From contig NZ_JAKWBN010000003.1 of NCBI RefSeq assembly GCF_022511585.1, positions 344,673-408,672 of the forward strand: a stretch of 64,000 bases of DNA. Direction: 5' to 3'. The translations under genes were made by a program, and so were the position numbers. Positions 26,241 to 34,395 of this stretch are shown piece after piece. Numbering within the stretch: the stretch's first letter is position 1; the number at the start of each line of letters is the position of its first letter. A model generated the notes under the pieces. It was not told the origin of the DNA and did no database searches. It was given only the letters and a program-made list of their open reading frames with translations. Source of the stretch: Shimazuella soli (GTDB taxonomy: Bacteria > Bacillota > Bacilli > Thermoactinomycetales > Thermoactinomycetaceae).

Positions 26241-27204
26241 TTGGTTCCAACGGGAATGGGTGCTTCGGGTTATTTCGCTCATTCTGGCTGCTATTTTGTG
26301 GTTTATGGTATCAGAGCCAACTCTCCCTATTTCTGTTAACCGCAGTTCTACTACTGTAAGAGGAATTGAAGTTGAATATCGATATAATACAAAAAAGTAC
26401 CAAGTTTTGAGCGAGAAGCATAAAGTAGATCTTGTGTTCACTGGAGACAAAAACACGATCAATCGTTTGCCGTCATATCGTGTTTTTGTGGATTTAAGGA
26501 AGTTGTCAGCCGGCAGATATTTAGCTTTACCAGTTTCCGTCGAGGGTTTACCTGCCAATGTGCAAGTTCGGCCAAATCCCAGTACGATATCGGTCGAAAT
26601 AGCAGAAAAAGTTACCAAAACTATCCCTATTACAATCATTACAAGGGGAGCAGTGGCAGATGGATATAAGTTGTTGCCTCTTACATATACCCCAACTTAC
26701 GTAAGTGTATCTGGGATTCGACAAGAAGTGGAAAAGGTCACTGACATTACAGCTTTAGTAAATGTAAATGGATTACAACAAACCATTAATCAAGATATTT
26801 ATTTAGCTGTACATAGCAATACGGCGAAAAAGCCAAAAGTGAAAGTCATGCCAATTCAAGCACAGGTAACTATCCCGATTGAAAAGTTACCTGTAGTCTC
26901 ACCGCCTCCTCAGCCGCAAGTGGAATATGGATACCGAGATATTCCCATTCAAATAACGGTGAGCAAGCCGCCGCCAGAAGGGTATAAAGTCGAATCGATA
27001 ACGACTAATCCCCTAAATATAAGGGTTTATGGACCTGTTGAAAAACTAAAAACACTACAAACGTATCCTGCTGGATCGATCGATTTGTCACAAGTTACAG
27101 AAGATACAACGATAAAACAAGAAGTAAAGGTTGTTTCGCCGGTCGAAAAAGTGACCCCCAACTGGATAGAGATTTATGTTAAAATGAGTCGGACGCCTTC
27201 TTAA
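26233..27204 (+). CDS. cdaR: CdaA regulatory protein with YbbR domains
   Basis: Extracytoplasmic regulator of the diadenylate cyclase. One N-terminal helix (VISLILAAILWFMVSE) anchors it, followed by repeated YbbR domains up to about residue 315, with a proline-rich linker (SPPPQPQ) before the last. ATG 26233 follows GAGAGGGG; a GTG three codons earlier at 26224 is possible. It overlaps the end of cdaA and is translated with it. Confidence 0.93.
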   Translation: MASWFQREWVLRVISLILAAILWFMVSEPTLPISVNRSSTTVRGIEVEYRYNTKKYQVLSEKHKVDLVFTGDKNTINRLPSYRVFVDLRKLSAGRYLALPVSVEGLPANVQVRPNPSTISVEIAEKVTKTIPITIITRGAVADGYKLLPLTYTPTYVSVSGIRQEVEKVTDITALVNVNGLQQTINQDIYLAVHSNTAKKPKVKVMPIQAQVTIPIEKLPVVSPPPQPQVEYGYRDIPIQITVSKPPPEGYKVESITTNPLNIRVYGPVEKLKTLQTYPAGSIDLSQVTEDTTIKQEVKVVSPVEKVTPNWIEIYVKMSRTPS

Positions 27205-27259
27205 AGGCAGAATATGATCGAATCGGTTATTTTTGTTTTTTTGATGATGGAGGAATAAC

Positions 27260-28603
27260 ATGGGCAAATATTTTGGAACCGACGGTGTTCGGGGAGTAGC
27301 TAACTTAGAATTAACACCAGAACTAGTTTTCCGTTTAGGGCGTTTTGGAGCTTATGTACTAACCAAACAAAACCAAAATGCTAAAATGGTAATCGGAAGA
27401 GATACCAGGCTTTCTGGAGAGATGTTAGAAGCCGCATTAATTGCAGGTATCACTTCAGTTGGTGTTGATGTAGTTCGATTAGGTGTTATCAGTACGCCTG
27501 GGGTTGCTTTTTTAACCAAGCATTTGGAAGCAGATGCAGGGGTAATGATCTCAGCTTCCCATAACCCTTTCCCGGATAATGGAATAAAATTTTTCAATGC
27601 TAATGGTCAAAAGTTAGCAGATCATATAGAAGATCAAATTGAACAGCTACTCAATGAAAATGAAGATACATTGCAAAGACCGATAGCCGATAAAATCGGA
27701 CGTGTAGTAGACGATTCCAAATCTTATCAGCATTATTTAAATCATTTAAAATCGACTATTGATATTGATTTATGCGGTATTCATGTAGTGGTCGATGGAG
27801 CAAACGGAGCAGCATACCAATTAGCGCCCCAATTGCTTCGTGAGCTCGGTGCAGATGTAACTACTATTCACAGTACACCTGATGGGAAAAATATAAATGT
27901 TGAATGCGGGTCGACTCATCCAGAATCGCTGCAACAAGAAGTAATTGCAAAAGGTGCTCATATCGGCTTAGCTTTTGATGGGGACGCAGATCGATTAATT
28001 GCAGTAGATGAACAAGGTGAATTGCTCGACGGGGATAAGATTCTCTTTATTTGCGGGCAATATCTCAAAGAACATGGTCAATTAAATCAAGATACCATTG
28101 TGACAACTGTTATGAGTAACATTGGCTTTTTTAAAGCTGCCGAAAATGCAGGTCTGCTCACAGAAAAAACCAAAGTGGGAGATAGATATGTATTAGAGCG
28201 GATGCTTTCTGGAGGTTATAACCTTGGTGGTGAGCAATCCGGTCATATTATTTTTCTCAACTATAATACAACAGGTGATGGACTGCTCTCTGCAATTCAA
28301 CTATTGCAGGTGATGAAAGAAACAGGAGCGCGTTTGTCTGATCTGAGTGCTCGTGTAACAACATATCCTCAGCTGCTAAAAAATGTAGAAGTAAAGAGCA
28401 AAGAAGGCTGGGAACAAAACGAAGCAATCCAAACTGCAATCCATGAAGTAGAAGGGCAATTAAAGGAAAATGGTCGGGTTCTTGTTCGTCCTTCCGGTAC
28501 AGAACCTCTGATTCGTGTCATGGCAGAAGGACCAGATCAAGAGGTAGTGAAACAGTATGTGCAAAAGATTGCAGATGTCATTCAACGTGAAATGGGAAAA
28601 TAA
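27260..28603 (+). CDS. glmM: Phosphoglucosamine mutase
   Basis: Converts glucosamine 6-phosphate to glucosamine 1-phosphate for UDP-GlcNAc. The 447 aa protein has the phosphoserine loop ISASHNPFPDNGIKFF near residue 100, the metal loop DGDADRLI near 240 and the phosphate loop VRPSGTEPLIRV near the C terminus. ATG follows GGAGGAATAAC. It is the third gene of the cdaA operon and its product is the next step after GlmS, encoded downstream. Confidence 0.97.
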   Translation: MGKYFGTDGVRGVANLELTPELVFRLGRFGAYVLTKQNQNAKMVIGRDTRLSGEMLEAALIAGITSVGVDVVRLGVISTPGVAFLTKHLEADAGVMISASHNPFPDNGIKFFNANGQKLADHIEDQIEQLLNENEDTLQRPIADKIGRVVDDSKSYQHYLNHLKSTIDIDLCGIHVVVDGANGAAYQLAPQLLRELGADVTTIHSTPDGKNINVECGSTHPESLQQEVIAKGAHIGLAFDGDADRLIAVDEQGELLDGDKILFICGQYLKEHGQLNQDTIVTTVMSNIGFFKAAENAGLLTEKTKVGDRYVLERMLSGGYNLGGEQSGHIIFLNYNTTGDGLLSAIQLLQVMKETGARLSDLSARVTTYPQLLKNVEVKSKEGWEQNEAIQTAIHEVEGQLKENGRVLVRPSGTEPLIRVMAEGPDQEVVKQYVQKIADVIQREMGK

Positions 28604-28608
28604 ATCCG

Positions 28609-28638
28609 GCCAGGTTCTTGGTTGAACTTGGCTTTTTC
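28609..28638 (+). terminator. Terminator after glmM
   Basis: GCCAGGTTC and GAACTTGGC with a 6-base loop and five T. Confidence 0.85.
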
Positions 28639-28768
28639 TTCCTTAACCCTTTACTTTTTCTTGTAAATTGAATAGGATAGTGTAGTGGATTCTAAAAAGT
28701 TTATCTAACTTTCGAATAAGGGGTGATGCTTGGAAAGAAGGGAAGAGTATATTTTTTTATATGTTGTA

Positions 28769-28945
28769 AGCGCCAGGACTGCAAGCGTTGCAGTTGACGA
28801 GGAGGAGGTTTATCGATTTTTATCGGCGGATGCCTCCCGGTGTTTCGTCTGCACCGACGACTCTCTATACAATTCAATTGGGTGACCAGCTGAGCAAAAA
28901 TAGAGAGAAGGCGAAAAGGAGAGTAAGGTTTAGCACCTTGAAAAT
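28769..28945 (+). ncRNA. glmS ribozyme
   Basis: Self-cleaving, glucosamine-6-phosphate-activated ribozyme in the glmS leader. The cleavage-site context AGCGCC starts at 28769, with cutting expected between A28769 and G28770. It is followed by the conserved P2/P2a strands (AGGACTGCAAGC, GCAGTTGACGAGGAGG, TATCGGCGGATGCCTCCCGG) and the downstream P3/P4 region, ending shortly before the glmS GGAGG. Position, order of strands and the downstream gene all agree. The 3' boundary is approximate. Confidence 0.93.
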
Positions 28946-28970
28946 TTGATAATAGATGGAGGTTTTGCAT

Positions 28971-30797
28971 ATGTGCGGAATCGTAGGATATATTGGTTTG
29001 AAACAAGCTCAAAATGTACTTTTAGAAGGACTAGAAAAGCTGGAGTATCGTGGATATGACTCCGCTGGGGTAGCTATTTACAACGGAAATACGATCGGAG
29101 TGAAAAAGACAAAAGGCCGGTTGGCTGATTTGGCTGGCCATCTTGATGAGAAAGCATTAACTGGCCAACTTGGAATAGGTCACACCCGATGGGCTACACA
29201 TGGCAAACCATCCGATGCAAATTCCCATCCACATGTTGATGGAGAAGAGCAGTTTGCTGTTGTTCATAATGGTATTATTGAAAATTACATTGAGTTGAAA
29301 GAAGAGCTCATCAGCAAAGGTCATACATTTACTTCTGAAACGGACACAGAAGTAGTTGCTAAGTTGTTATCGGATATGCACGATGGAGATCTTGTTTCGA
29401 CAGTGAAAAAAGTAGTTGCACGCCTTCGAGGGGCATATGCACTTGGAATCATCAGTAACTATGAGCCTGACAAATTAGTTGCTGTACGATTGGCCAGCCC
29501 TCTAGTAGTAGGTATTGGTGAAGGGGAAAACTTTATCGCTTCTGACATCCCAGCTATTTTGAAACATACTCGTGATGTATATATCTTGGAAGATGGAGAA
29601 ATGGCTGTTTTGGATGAAAACGGTGTGGAATTGATGACCACAGACGGTACACCTGTAAAGCGTGACGTTTTGCGTGTAACATGGGATATGGAAACAGCTG
29701 AAAAAGGCGGATTCGACCATTTTATGCTAAAAGAAATCTACGAACAGCCAAAGGCAATTCGAGATACTTTAGCTGGACGGATCAAAAATGGATTGGTTGA
29801 CCTGTCTCAAGAAGTTGGATTGACAGCAGAAAGTGTAAAACAGATCAATAAAATACATTTCGTCGCATGTGGTACAGCTTATCATGCAGGGTTAGTGGGT
29901 AAAACGGTTTTAGAACAGTTAACTCGTATTCCAGTTGAGATCGATGTTGCTTCTGAATACAGATATCGTAACCCGATTATTGATGAGCATACATTGGTTA
30001 TTGTGGTGAGCCAATCTGGAGAGACCGCAGACACATTGGCTGCATTAAGAGAAGCAAAAAGACATGGTGCTCGTGTTTTGGCTATCACCAACGTTGTAGG
30101 CAGCAGTGTTTCTCGTGAAGCAGATGATGTAATTATCACTTGGGCAGGACCAGAAATTGCGGTGGCATCGACGAAAGCTTATACTTCCCAATTGATCGCT
30201 ATTTATTTACTAGGGATGTATCTAGCACAATTGTTAGAGACAAGTGCAGTTGCTTCATTTGGTAATCTGCTGGAAGAACTTCAGTCCTTACCTGAAAAAA
30301 CAGAAGAGGTACTAGCGCAAGCAGATAAGATTGCTGCCTTTACCAAATCAATTGTTCACCATGAACACCTGTTCTTCTTAGGTCGTGGAATGGATTATGC
30401 AGTAGCATTAGAAGGATCACTCAAGCTAAAAGAGATTTCCTATATTCATTCCGAAGCATATGCAGCTGGAGAGTTAAAACATGGAACACTCGCTTTGATC
30501 GAAGAAGGTATTCCAGTTATTGCACTTGCTACTCAACACGCAGTGTTTGAAAAAATGGTCAGCAATATTCAAGAAGTAAAAGCTCGTGGTGCACATGTAC
30601 TCGGGTTGGCTTCACAAGGCGATAAGGAACTTCTAAAATCAGTCGATGAAGTAATGTATATTCCTGCTATCCATGATCTATTTGCTCCTGTGTTAGCAGT
30701 AGTGCCTCTACAGCTTCTTGCTTACTATGCTTGTGTGGAGCGTGGATATGATGTTGACAAACCACGTAACCTGGCAAAAAGTGTAACCGTAGAGTAA
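28971..30797 (+). CDS. glmS: Glutamine-fructose-6-phosphate aminotransferase (isomerizing)
   Basis: Makes glucosamine 6-phosphate, first step of amino-sugar synthesis. The N-terminal nucleophile Cys2 is in MCGIVGYIG, the glutaminase loop reads HTRWATHG, and the two SIS domains carry VSQSGETADTLAAL and GRGMDYAVALEGSLKLKEISY. ATG 28971 (608 aa) is required to place Cys at position 2. Expression is controlled by the ribozyme upstream. Confidence 0.97.
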   Translation: MCGIVGYIGLKQAQNVLLEGLEKLEYRGYDSAGVAIYNGNTIGVKKTKGRLADLAGHLDEKALTGQLGIGHTRWATHGKPSDANSHPHVDGEEQFAVVHNGIIENYIELKEELISKGHTFTSETDTEVVAKLLSDMHDGDLVSTVKKVVARLRGAYALGIISNYEPDKLVAVRLASPLVVGIGEGENFIASDIPAILKHTRDVYILEDGEMAVLDENGVELMTTDGTPVKRDVLRVTWDMETAEKGGFDHFMLKEIYEQPKAIRDTLAGRIKNGLVDLSQEVGLTAESVKQINKIHFVACGTAYHAGLVGKTVLEQLTRIPVEIDVASEYRYRNPIIDEHTLVIVVSQSGETADTLAALREAKRHGARVLAITNVVGSSVSREADDVIITWAGPEIAVASTKAYTSQLIAIYLLGMYLAQLLETSAVASFGNLLEELQSLPEKTEEVLAQADKIAAFTKSIVHHEHLFFLGRGMDYAVALEGSLKLKEISYIHSEAYAAGELKHGTLALIEEGIPVIALATQHAVFEKMVSNIQEVKARGAHVLGLASQGDKELLKSVDEVMYIPAIHDLFAPVLAVVPLQLLAYYACVERGYDVDKPRNLAKSVTVE

Positions 30798-30807
30798 ATA
30801 ACATGAG

Positions 30808-30884
30808 ATGAAGGCTGGGAAACCCGCCTGTACGGTGTGAAGCGGGAGAAAAGCTGGAGATAACTTCAAAAGCTTACCTATCAT
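30808..30884 (+). repeat. Possible 3' fragment of a group II intron (domains V-VI)
   Basis: The stretch around CCTGTACGGTGTGAAGCGGG, ending TTACCTATC, resembles the 3' end of bacterial group II introns, and a GGC/GCC plus GGG-AAA-CCC stem can form. The 5' strand of a normal domain V is missing and no intron reverse transcriptase is present, so at most this is a remnant. Confidence 0.3.
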
Positions 30885-30890
30885 TATAAA

Positions 30891-30927
30891 AAATGGCTAA
30901 CGGCTCAAAGTCGTTAGCCATTTTTTT
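30891..30927 (+). terminator. Terminator after glmS
   Basis: AAATGGCTAACG and CGTTAGCCATTT with a 9-base loop and T run. Confidence 0.88.
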
Positions 30928-30948
30928 ATAGATTTGCGAGTGAGAAAA

Positions 30949-31240
30949 CCCACAGTTTGAATCGTGGGATGATAACGAGCGTTGGATGAGAGAGGGTTTG
31001 TCCTTCTCAAAAGTCCAACACTTTTTCAGAAAATATCTTTACGAACACATATCCGTATGGTAAACTATTTCCGATTACATGTAATGGATAGTCTGAAATG
31101 CGAAAACCAAGCAGTAGGTCTATTCCATGAGGTAATAAAATATCCTGTTCAATCGTGGGGCTCACGAGGTTAGCTTGGTAATGAAGTAGTCACAAGACTA
31201 CAGTCCCAAGAATCCTACGGCTTTAGCCGTATGGAGTGTG
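30949..31240 (+). mobile_element. IS200/IS605-type remnant with TnpB-style right end, no transposase
   Basis: The right end (31168-31240) has the GGTTAGCTTGG, CCCAAGAATCC, GGCTTTAGCC and GGAGTGTG blocks typical of the 3' part of tnpB elements, where the guide (omega/re) RNA scaffold lies. A CCCAC/GTGGG hairpin at 30949-30968 may be the left-end hairpin. The roughly 290-base interval has no convincing reading frame, so it is a decayed or non-autonomous copy. Confidence 0.6.
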
Positions 31241-31255
31241 AAAAAAGGTATGAAA

Positions 31256-31300
31256 CACAAACAGCCCACTATTTAAAACAGTGAGCTTTGTTTGTGTCTA
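31256..31300 (-). terminator. Terminator of the 31.4-kb cassette gene
   Basis: Plus-strand ACACAAACAGCCCACT and AGTGAGCTTTGTTTGTGT pair with few mismatches on either side of a short A/T loop, downstream of the minus-strand gene. Confidence 0.65.
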
Positions 31301-31350
31301 ATGAGCCAGCATTCCTTGACAGAAATATCTGGATTTTTTATAATGATGTG

Positions 31351-31394
31351 GACAGTGATCGAAAGCGTGTGAACGCTTCGATCCTCTGTCAGGT
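31351..31394 (-). repeat. 3' arm and stem-loop of the 31.4-kb cassette
   Basis: On the minus strand, directly after the stop, comes ACCTGACAGA (31385-31394), the exact complement of the 5' arm at 32143-32152. A local stem-loop follows, with GACAG/CTGTC closing and a GATCGAAGCG-type inner stem. Downstream bases (AAAAATCCAGATAT) resemble the AAAGTCCATATAGAT tail of the 52-kb units. Confidence 0.7.
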
Positions 31395-32087
31395 TTATTT
31401 AGAAGCAAACATGCTTCTGATAAATGCTAAACCACGACGGACGGGGGTCCAATCCAGTACCGTGTGGTTTAGGAAAAAGGCAGCTACTTGCAGCAATGCG
31501 GTAGCTGTTTTTTTATGGAGTTCTAACTCTGGCAAAAGCGCTGACAATACGGGCACTATTACAGGTGCTACTGGGTCAATCAGACCATGTAAACCCAGCT
31601 GTATTCCCGTTGCAATTGTTTCGAGTTTTTTCTCCACAACAAGCTTGATTACCTCTTTTTTGAGATCATTCCATACATCTTGAGAAAAAACTACCCAAGC
31701 ACTCGTAGATACACCAGTTGCGCTTAACGAGATTTTGACGATATGTCGTTTGAGAAACATCACAGCTGAGCGAATAAAATCGACTCGTTTGTGAAGCCGC
31801 TCATCTCGTTTCACTTCGCGCGCCTCGGTTTGACCTACAATTTCCTGTATGTCCTGTTTCGTCTCCTGCCGATGCTGCTGAAGCCGCTGGTCCAATTTTT
31901 GATCCAATATTTGTTCCAATTTTGCATCATTCATTCCGCATTGGACAATGACTTGGACGATGACCTGCTGCTGATCGACAGTTTCCGGTAATACACGAGC
32001 AACGATTTGTTCCACTTTCTCCGCATCGATGCTCCCCGTAAGAGGTAAAAAAGACTGCTCCACACATGAAAGTTTTTTATTATCCAT
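31395..32087 (-). CDS. Cassette protein of unknown function, 230 aa
   Basis: I recognise no family. Residues about 20-90 are charged and helical with many Gln (QQQVIVQVIVQCG, LEQILDQKLDQRLQQHRQ), suggesting coiled coil. Residues about 110-205 contain hydrophobic or amphipathic helices (IVKISLSATGVSTSAWVVF, IDPVAPVIVPVLSALLPEL). ATG 32087 was preferred to the longer frame because GAGGAGAG lies just upstream. A perfect 10-base inverted repeat (31385-31394 and 32143-32152) flanks the gene and a small TGTTTT/AAAACA hairpin precedes the ribosome site. Confidence 0.7.
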   Translation of the reverse strand: MDNKKLSCVEQSFLPLTGSIDAEKVEQIVARVLPETVDQQQVIVQVIVQCGMNDAKLEQILDQKLDQRLQQHRQETKQDIQEIVGQTEAREVKRDERLHKRVDFIRSAVMFLKRHIVKISLSATGVSTSAWVVFSQDVWNDLKKEVIKLVVEKKLETIATGIQLGLHGLIDPVAPVIVPVLSALLPELELHKKTATALLQVAAFFLNHTVLDWTPVRRGLAFIRSMFASK

Positions 32088-32142
32088 TATAAATCTCTCC
32101 TCAGATGATGTTTTGTCCATAAAACAAAGCGACAGTGTCATC

Positions 32143-32152
32143 ACCTGACAGA
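32143..32152 (-). repeat. 5' arm of the 31.4-kb cassette
   Basis: Minus strand TCTGTCAGGT, perfectly complementary to the 3' arm at 31385-31394 on the other side of the gene. Confidence 0.7.
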
Positions 32153-32339
32153 AAATGGATCTCTCATGCGCCCACACGTATTCGATTTTCGTTCCCACTA
32201 TCCACATCATAAGGGTGTTACAGTGTTCACAAGATTGTGAACATAAAGCACAAACGTAAAGCGTAAAGCATGAAACATAAAACGTGAAACAACTAAGCTT
32301 GTACTACCAATGTCATCACTCATCCAACGAGGGTGCTTA

Positions 32340-32477
32340 ATGATGACTGATCGCGCGGGTGCACCAGAAGCAGCCAGCACACGATCGAAGCAATTGCCAC
32401 AAGCGTATCCGCAAGGCGCCTGTTTACTTGCAGCTGATTTGATGGAAATCCAAAGGATTCAGCCTATTCGGGAGTAA
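32340..32477 (+). CDS. Doubtful small ORF in a GC-rich fragment
   Basis: ATG at 32340 with ACGAGGGTG upstream opens a 45-codon frame (start MMTDRAGAPEAAS). It is GC-rich beside AT-rich neighbours and a hairpin with T run (32573-32596) follows. The opposite strand also reads openly with a hydrophobic stretch (ADTLVAIASIVCWLLLVHP) faintly like an IS4-type transposase C terminus. Either reading may be a decayed insert. Confidence 0.25.
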   Translation: MMTDRAGAPEAASTRSKQLPQAYPQGACLLAADLMEIQRIQPIRE

Positions 32478-32572
32478 TACTCGACCGAAAATCAAACCAA
32501 AACAGGAACTAAATGTATTTAATCATAGATATATACTGATTTCAATAGTATTCAAAATATATACAAAGCAAA

Positions 32573-32596
32573 GAACGCCAATATTCAGCGTTTTTA
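32573..32596 (+). terminator. Hairpin with T run
   Basis: AACGC and GCGTT with a 9-base loop, followed by T residues, downstream of the doubtful small ORF. Confidence 0.5.
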
Positions 32597-32652
32597 GGTA
32601 GATTATTTCTTTTAAATGAAACGTTCTGATATTGCTCGATGCATACACACGG

Positions 32653-32728
32653 GGTTAGCTTGGTAATGAAATAGTCAAGAGGCTATCGTCCCAAGAATCC
32701 AAAGGCTTTAGCCGTGCGGAGTTGTCAA
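32653..32728 (+). mobile_element. Second IS200/IS605-type right-end remnant
   Basis: Same ordered blocks as 31168-31240: GGTTAGCTTGGTAATGAA, TAGTCA, CCCAAGAATCC, GGCTTTAGCCGT and GGAGT. Arm bases differ, for example GTAGTC/GACTAC in the first copy and ATAGTC/GGCTAT here, consistent with maintained helices. No tnpA or tnpB gene lies in or near it. Confidence 0.6.
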
Positions 32729-32782
32729 TACGGCAGATACAGGTTGGTCTGCATACTGAGATAAACAATTGATACGATAAAG

Positions 32783-32815
32783 AAGATCATCTGATTTTTC
32801 AGATGATCTTTTATT
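32783..32815. terminator. Bidirectional terminator
   Basis: AAGATCATCTGA and TCAGATGATCTT form a perfect 12-bp stem. On the minus strand it follows the hydrolase gene. Confidence 0.85.
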
Positions 32816-32855
32816 TGTTTATTCATCGAATATTTCGTATTCCATTTAGTGAATT

Positions 32856-33674
32856 TTACTTAATAAATTCAAGTAAATCTTTGTTGAGTCGTTCCCGGTG
32901 TGTAATATATAGACCATGAGGAGCATTCTCATATACGATAAATTTGTTATTGGGTATCAGCTGTGCTGATATTGCCCCGCAAAATTCAATTGGCATGGAT
33001 TCATCTCTGTCACCGTGAATGATTAAAGTAGGGACATCTATTTTTGCAACTTCGTCTGTAAAATTAGTCGTTATGCCAGCCAAGTGGAAATCGAGTATAG
33101 CTTTAAGCGATGTTTGGAGCATATCTGATCTTGTCCATTCTCCGATTTGAGGTGAAACACTGCAATCTGGCAGCTCATAGCCAAAGTAACCTGGTTCATT
33201 TTCAATCAGCCACAAAGGAAAATCTTTTTTCCAAGAAGATCGCACAACTTCAAAAAGTTGTCTATCAAATGCTTCAGGATTATCTTCTGATTTAACTGGG
33301 TAAGGTACACTTCCAGCAAGTAATACAATTTTCTCTATCCGATCACTTGCAAAGCGTGTTAAATATCGGACGACTTCTCCAGAGCCCATGGAATGACCGA
33401 TGAGGGTAACTTTATGAAGATCCAGATGCTCAATTAATGCACGGAGATCATCTGTGAGTGTATCATAATCGTATCCTTTCCCTGGATCATCTGAACGCCC
33501 ATGTCCACGGCGATCATAAGCAATACAACGTATCCCTTTGCTGCTTAGATCGATCATTTGGTAATTCCACATAGTAGAACTCAATGACCACCCAGAAATA
33601 AAAATGACTGGTTTTCCCTCTCCCCATTCACGATAAAAAAGTTTTGTTTGATCTTTTGATTCAAAGTATGGCAT
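32856..33674 (-). CDS. Alpha/beta hydrolase, haloperoxidase-like
   Basis: A 272 aa cytoplasmic hydrolase. The catalytic triad is visible: nucleophile Ser in GHSMGSGEV (about residue 96), Asp in HGDRDESMPI and His in NAPHGLYITH near the C terminus. The oxyanion region reads FISGWSLSS. The pattern is closest to cofactor-free chloroperoxidase/esterase relatives. The substrate is unknown. ATG has GGAGGAA upstream. Monocistronic. Confidence 0.88.
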   Translation of the reverse strand: MPYFESKDQTKLFYREWGEGKPVIFISGWSLSSTMWNYQMIDLSSKGIRCIAYDRRGHGRSDDPGKGYDYDTLTDDLRALIEHLDLHKVTLIGHSMGSGEVVRYLTRFASDRIEKIVLLAGSVPYPVKSEDNPEAFDRQLFEVVRSSWKKDFPLWLIENEPGYFGYELPDCSVSPQIGEWTRSDMLQTSLKAILDFHLAGITTNFTDEVAKIDVPTLIIHGDRDESMPIEFCGAISAQLIPNNKFIVYENAPHGLYITHRERLNKDLLEFIK

Positions 33675-34160
33675 TTGCCTATTCCTCCTTAGTTATCCCT
33701 AACGATTTAATTCCATTCTCCATAAACATCTTCATCTACTGTTCAACTTCTTTTTGATTACAATATAAATATACTTTCCTGTTGGTATTGCATCAATTTC
33801 GTATTTCTTATGGTATTGATCAGTTTCAATAATGATAAAAATAAAAGAAGAGTGTAGTGTTAAAATTTTTTCTCATATTTACTAATGGGGAATATGGAGT
33901 ATTTAACCTTTATATATTTTGGGAATAATAAGATCATTTTAGTAATATGACTTGGTCTTATTTGAGACAATCGGCAGACTATGCTTACAGTCGCAGTGGA
34001 GTGTGCGATCATGCTAAACATGAATGTTTATAGGAGTAGTTACATCTCATGGATGGAACTCCAAGGACAAGCTTCTCTCATCACAATTATATCTCTATAA
34101 AACATTTATTAGAAAACTTCAAGTGGTTTTAAAACTGTATAAGAACTGTCAACGCGACTG
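33675..34160. other. Gene-free region upstream of the hydrolase
   Basis: No supported protein gene. It is AT-rich and must contain the minus-strand hydrolase promoter. The part 33990-34080 has small hairpins (AACAT/ATGTT, GGAGT/ACTCC) but nothing I can name. Confidence 0.5.
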
Positions 34161-34164
34161 TCAA

Positions 34165-34262
34165 CATCAATGGTGAGGGTAGTGAAGAGCACATCTGGCG
34201 GCTGCAAGAGATGTAGGGGCTCAGAGAACTCCTGTTTCTTCTTCAGTTATTCACCATCCGTA
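34165..34262 (+). ncRNA. Candidate small structured RNA
   Basis: Nested perfect helices are visible: ATGGTGA (34170-34176) with TCACCAT (34251-34257), TGAAGA (34183-34188) with TCTTCA (34240-34245), and an inner ACATCT (34191-34196) with AGATGT (34209-34214), plus GGGG/CTCC. Together they form a compact three-way junction of about 90 bases, more GC-rich than its surroundings. No known riboswitch was recognised. A 44-codon frame runs through it but has no ribosome site. Confidence 0.4.
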
Positions 34263-34311
34263 GTGATTCATATTGCTACGGAGCCAGTAAATAATTTCGT
34301 TTAAATAGAAC

Positions 34312-34350
34312 AACCCAATCTACTCAACGGTTTTTGTGAGTAGCTGGGTT
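34312..34350. terminator. Terminator between convergent transcripts
   Basis: AACCCAATCTACTCA and TGAGTAGCTGGGTT form a strong stem. It serves the minus-strand reductase gene and possibly the RNA candidate upstream on the plus strand. Confidence 0.8.
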
Positions 34351-34395
34351 TGTGTGTGCGGAAAGCTAGTCGTCAAAGTATTCACGTTTTTATTG

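Noticed and set aside
30982..31173. 63-codon frame within the IS605-type remnant
   Set aside because: No ribosome site or recognisable transposase motif.
34170..34304. 44-codon plus-strand frame beginning ATGGTGAGG
   Set aside because: No ribosome site; its bases form nested helices, so an RNA is more likely than a protein.
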